Source: Rhea pennata (lineage: Eukaryota > Chordata > Aves > Rheiformes > Rheidae). From it: a stretch of 64,000 bases of DNA. The stretch spans positions 12,306,899-12,370,898 of the forward strand of contig NC_084678.1 of the NCBI RefSeq assembly GCF_028389875.1, read 5' to 3'. The position numbers and the translations under genes are program-made. The notes beneath the pieces are model-generated. The model saw nothing but the letters and a program-made list of their open reading frames with translations. It did no database searches and was not told where the DNA came from. Shown here one piece after another: positions 60,701 to 64,000 of the stretch (within the stretch, counting starts at the first letter, position 1; every line of letters starts with the position of its first letter).

Positions 60701-63700
60701 TCACACTGTGAGCTCAAGCCTCCAGCCACCCTTCTGACCCTCTGGCTCACACTGCACTGCTAAGGGATCACCTGAATCCTCACCACTCTGCTAGAGCAGA
60801 GGCAGAGCCAGCCCCACCACTCACCACTGTCCTTCTCATGGTCACAGCTGTCCCCCTTCACCAAACTACAGTGCCCAGCAAAGGGCCTCTTCCCTGCTGC
60901 CTAGGCAGCATCACCCTCAAAGGAAGCCACTTCCATCACCTTCCTCTTATAGGGCCTTCCAGCCCCTCAGGTGCAGCTCAGCAGCACTAATGGGGGGGGA
61001 GGGGCAGCTGGGAAAACTTGCATTTAACCCTTTCCTGGCCAAATTCCACCCCCATTTATGCAGGTTGCTGGAGAGGTACAGGAAGGCAATGGTTACCCCA
61101 TCCCTCATCAGAGTGATCTGCTAAAAAGGATGGTCTGTCCTGGGGTATTACTAAACCCACAGTGCACTCCCAAATCCCACTCAGAGCCTTTCAAGCAGCC
61201 TTAGTTTTTTGAGTCTGGCCTTGGATATCTCCATAATTGTTCCCCAATTTCTTTTCATCCCTTCCTACATAAAAATCAGAATGAAATATCACAACTTCCC
61301 GTGGAGCTGAAACCCACAAGTTCAGTTGCTGGAGGCCCGCTGGCAAAGAGGCCCCTTTGCTCGCCATCCCGTGGAGGGAGAGCGCAGCCGGCCACGGCCC
61401 TCGGCGCTGCCGGGCTCACGCACCTCATCCTCGCGCTCGCTCGCAGCGACGCGTCGGGACCAGCACGTCCGGGAGCAGCTCACACGTGCGACAGCTCTCA
61501 CATCAACGTTCACTCATCATTACAACGAAGGAAAAGCAAGGGAGCCCAAGACCCTGTGTAACGAGCTAAACTTAGACCTGGCCCAGTTTGCACGGAGTTG
61601 TTCCCTCTCAGCCTGACCAAACCCGTGCAGGCGTCCGGCCCCGCTGCACGTGCCAAGGGACACCAGGGGACCATCAGGACTGGTCTCCAGCCTGCCCGGC
61701 TGTGCAGTGGGACGGGAAGTAGGTCAAGTCCCCTCCTGCTTCCCCAGGGGTAAGTGTGACCTGACCCCAGCGATGCCAGTGGATTTACACCTATGTAACT
61801 GGAGCGTGGCTCTGGCTCAGCGCCCACAGTTTTTCTCTGCAGAGTAGTTTGCATTTATGGCTCAATCATACTTCATAAATTTCCGCTGCCTTCAATCGGG
61901 GATGTACCAGGAGGTTAATATGATTAGGGTGATGAGATGTCAGCCATACGGAGATTTCATGCCTGGCTCTTGTAAGGGATTTCTGAAGTTTGGCTGCAGC
62001 CGCTTTTCCTGCAGCGCGGGAAAGGGAGGGAGGCCGGCGGCCGCAGGGACGGGGAGGGCCCTCCGTCAGTCCGAGTGCACGACGGTCCGAGCGCTGCAGT
62101 GCTCAGACGCACACCTGCAGCTCGTGTGCCGGCGGCGTGCCAGAGGCTCAGGGAGCCAGGTGGGAGACCGGGCTCGCCCCGCACTGCTATGGGTGCCAGC
62201 AATGGGAAGAAAAGGGCTCGCATCACCGAGGCTGCTGTGCCGTGATGTACCCTCAGGAGCGCAGAGGAGGAGCCCTCCAAGGGACGGCTAACACAGCACG
62301 CGCTGGCAGGGCTTTGCAATGACCCCAGTAATGTGCCTCAGGCAAAGCTTCAAAGACAGACCTCCCACCTTCAGCCTGCTAGCATTTCGTTTGGGGCAGC
62401 CAACAGGGGATGCAATATTGGCCTTCCCGCCTGCAGAGCCCCAGGGCTCGTTGCTGAGCCCCAGCAAGCTCGTGCCCGCGCTGCCACCCTCCTGACCAGG
62501 GACTCTGGGCTCCCTGGTTTCTGCAGCAGTGAGGCCAGGCTCTGCACCACCACTGTGCATGCACTCATGCTGCAGAATCGGCCAACTGGTTTTCATTAGA
62601 CCTACAAAGGGAAATTAGCCTCAGAAAGAGCCGATGCCTGGAAGCTCTCCAGGGCTGACTACCAAAGCAATAGCAGCTGCAGTGTGCCACCTCAGGCAGG
62701 GTCCTCCAGGACCTGCTGTGCAGTCACAACCCCTCCTCCAGCATCCCTTTAGCCCTTCCTGTTGCACCCCCAGTCCTCTCTAGACTTACCCTTTTTCTGT
62801 TTTTCCCCTCTCTTTTGAGATGAAAAGCACAAAAGGAGCAGTCTTTCCCCACCCCTCTCTTCCCCTCCTCCCTCCTCCCCTGTCTGGCAGGTCTGTGTTA
62901 TTATTAAGACACTTGAGATTATGGTTGTCTGAAAGTCGAAGGATGACAGCAAAGAACCAGATGCTGTACACTGATAAATTACAAGGGCATTATGCAGAGG
63001 CAGCTGTGCCATATAAAAGGCTAGTTTTTATACCATGCCATGATTTTCCATGTGGCATCGTATGGTTCCAGCATCTGGGTGTCACCGTCAATGTCTCCCA
63101 TATATTTTGCTGAGCACTGTCATTATGATAATGAAGAAATTGCAGCAGACGTTAATTGCAGTTCCCGCTGGCTATTGCACAAACTGGTAGGCATCAGAGC
63201 AGGCTGGTAGGGCCTGCGTGATCTTGCGGGGGATTTCTTCACTTTGTTGGCAGAAGAATAGATGGCTCTGGGTGCTGCGAGTGGCCACCAAGCTGGGCTC
63301 TCCCAGCGTTCCGCCCTGAGTTGCTCTGACTGGCGCTGGCCAGCAAATTGAGATCAGGTTGGCAAGTCTCTGTTCAGTTCCCTCTGCAGAGATTTGTAAA
63401 TTCACTTCCCTTCACCATTTTTTCTCAATAGCATTGTGGAAGGCTGCATGGGAAAGAGAAGCCCTCTCCCTGCTCAGCGCCCTGCTCCCACTCTGCCCAG
63501 GCCGTGGCTGGGTGGCAAAGCCTCCAGAAGAGCGAGAAGCACGCATGTCCCCAGGGCCAGGCAACCCACCCATGCAAGAGCAGTCTGTGGGCTGGCTGAG
63601 AAGTGGATGTACAGGGGTATCGACCAGCAACCCCAAAACACCTCAAGTCTCCTCACCCTTGACAGGCACCAAAGGCAGGTGAGGCTAGTAAAGCTAACGG

Positions 63701-64000
63701 ATTTACATGGATGGAAATGAAACTTCCCATCAAAGTAGCAAATATTCCTAGTTTCCTGTCAAAGCCTCTGCTGATGGCATTAGGAAATGGCCAGGAGGCA
63801 ACACGCTGCTCCTCCAACTTTTCTTCGGCATCTTGTTTGCACACATCAGATAGTAGTATCTTGAAATGAATAATTTTGCATGCAATTAGGGGTGCCCTGA
63901 ACTGCAGGAGGACAGATATAGAGATGGGCCTTGGTATCTAAGTTCAAAGAGGACTATATTTTTCATGTTTCCAAATTTGGAAATAGCTAGAAAAATTGAG
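57714..64000. other. GC-richer right flank with small CpG-rich patches, no gene recognised
   Basis: CpG-dense patches at about 61,330-61,510 and 61,990-62,290 could be promoters or enhancers of a gene beyond the window (PMEPA1 follows in human), but I find no first exon or PY-motif protein. Overlapping ORFs on all frames are explained by high GC. Confidence 0.5.

Noticed and set aside
61857-62322. Overlapping ORFs of 110-144 codons
   Set aside because: They coincide with a CpG-rich patch; composition explains the open frames and no homologous motif was seen.
44390-64000. ZBP1 or PMEPA1 exons expected from human gene order
   Set aside because: I read both strands for Z-alpha-like or PMEPA1-like sequence and recognised none.
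1-64000. CRISPR arrays, tRNA or rRNA genes, endogenous retroviruses, bacterial-type systems
   Set aside because: No regular direct repeats with spacers, no tRNA-like boxes or rRNA sequence, and no LTR or viral gene frames were seen; this is ordinary vertebrate chromosomal DNA.

Overview
This is vertebrate nuclear DNA. Genes are split by GT/AG introns, polyadenylation signals are eukaryotic, there is a CpG-island promoter, and there is one degraded CR1-type LINE tail. The low repeat load, the CR1 element and the PCK1 protein sequence together suggest a bird, or less likely another sauropsid. The species cannot be fixed from the sequence. The gene order (CTCFL on the minus strand, then PCK1 on the plus strand) matches the block I know from human 20q13.3.

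Layout. Positions 1-10,450 are AT-rich and hold no gene I recognise, apart from an unexplained exon-like patch near 1.6-2.1 kb. Positions 10,822-23,680 (minus) hold a complete CTCFL (BORIS, the CTCF paralogue): ten coding exons with consensus splice sites, matching phases, eleven intact zinc fingers and a predicted 648-residue product. Its 5' end lies in a CpG island (about 23.3-24.3 kb) that also carries a possible divergent transcript start. Positions 24.4-36.5 kb are intergenic. Positions 36.5-44.4 kb (plus) hold the whole PCK1 gene (cytosolic phosphoenolpyruvate carboxykinase, GTP form): a promoter with TATA, CRE, NF1-like and HNF1-like sites at the spacings known for mammals, a noncoding exon 1, nine coding exons giving 622 residues, a 3' UTR with an AU-rich element, and a poly(A) signal. 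Positions 44.4-64 kb show no recognisable gene. This stretch becomes GC-richer to the right and contains a CR1 fragment, simple repeats, small CpG-rich patches and one terminal-exon-like ORF.

The two genes do not act in one pathway; they are neighbours by conserved synteny. PCK1 makes phosphoenolpyruvate from oxaloacetate for gluconeogenesis and is controlled mainly by transcription and mRNA decay. CTCFL is a sequence-specific DNA-binding chromatin regulator. The main point of interest is that CTCFL is intact here, because from memory only traces of it were reported in the chicken genome. No bacterial-type system, CRISPR array, RNA gene or provirus was seen.
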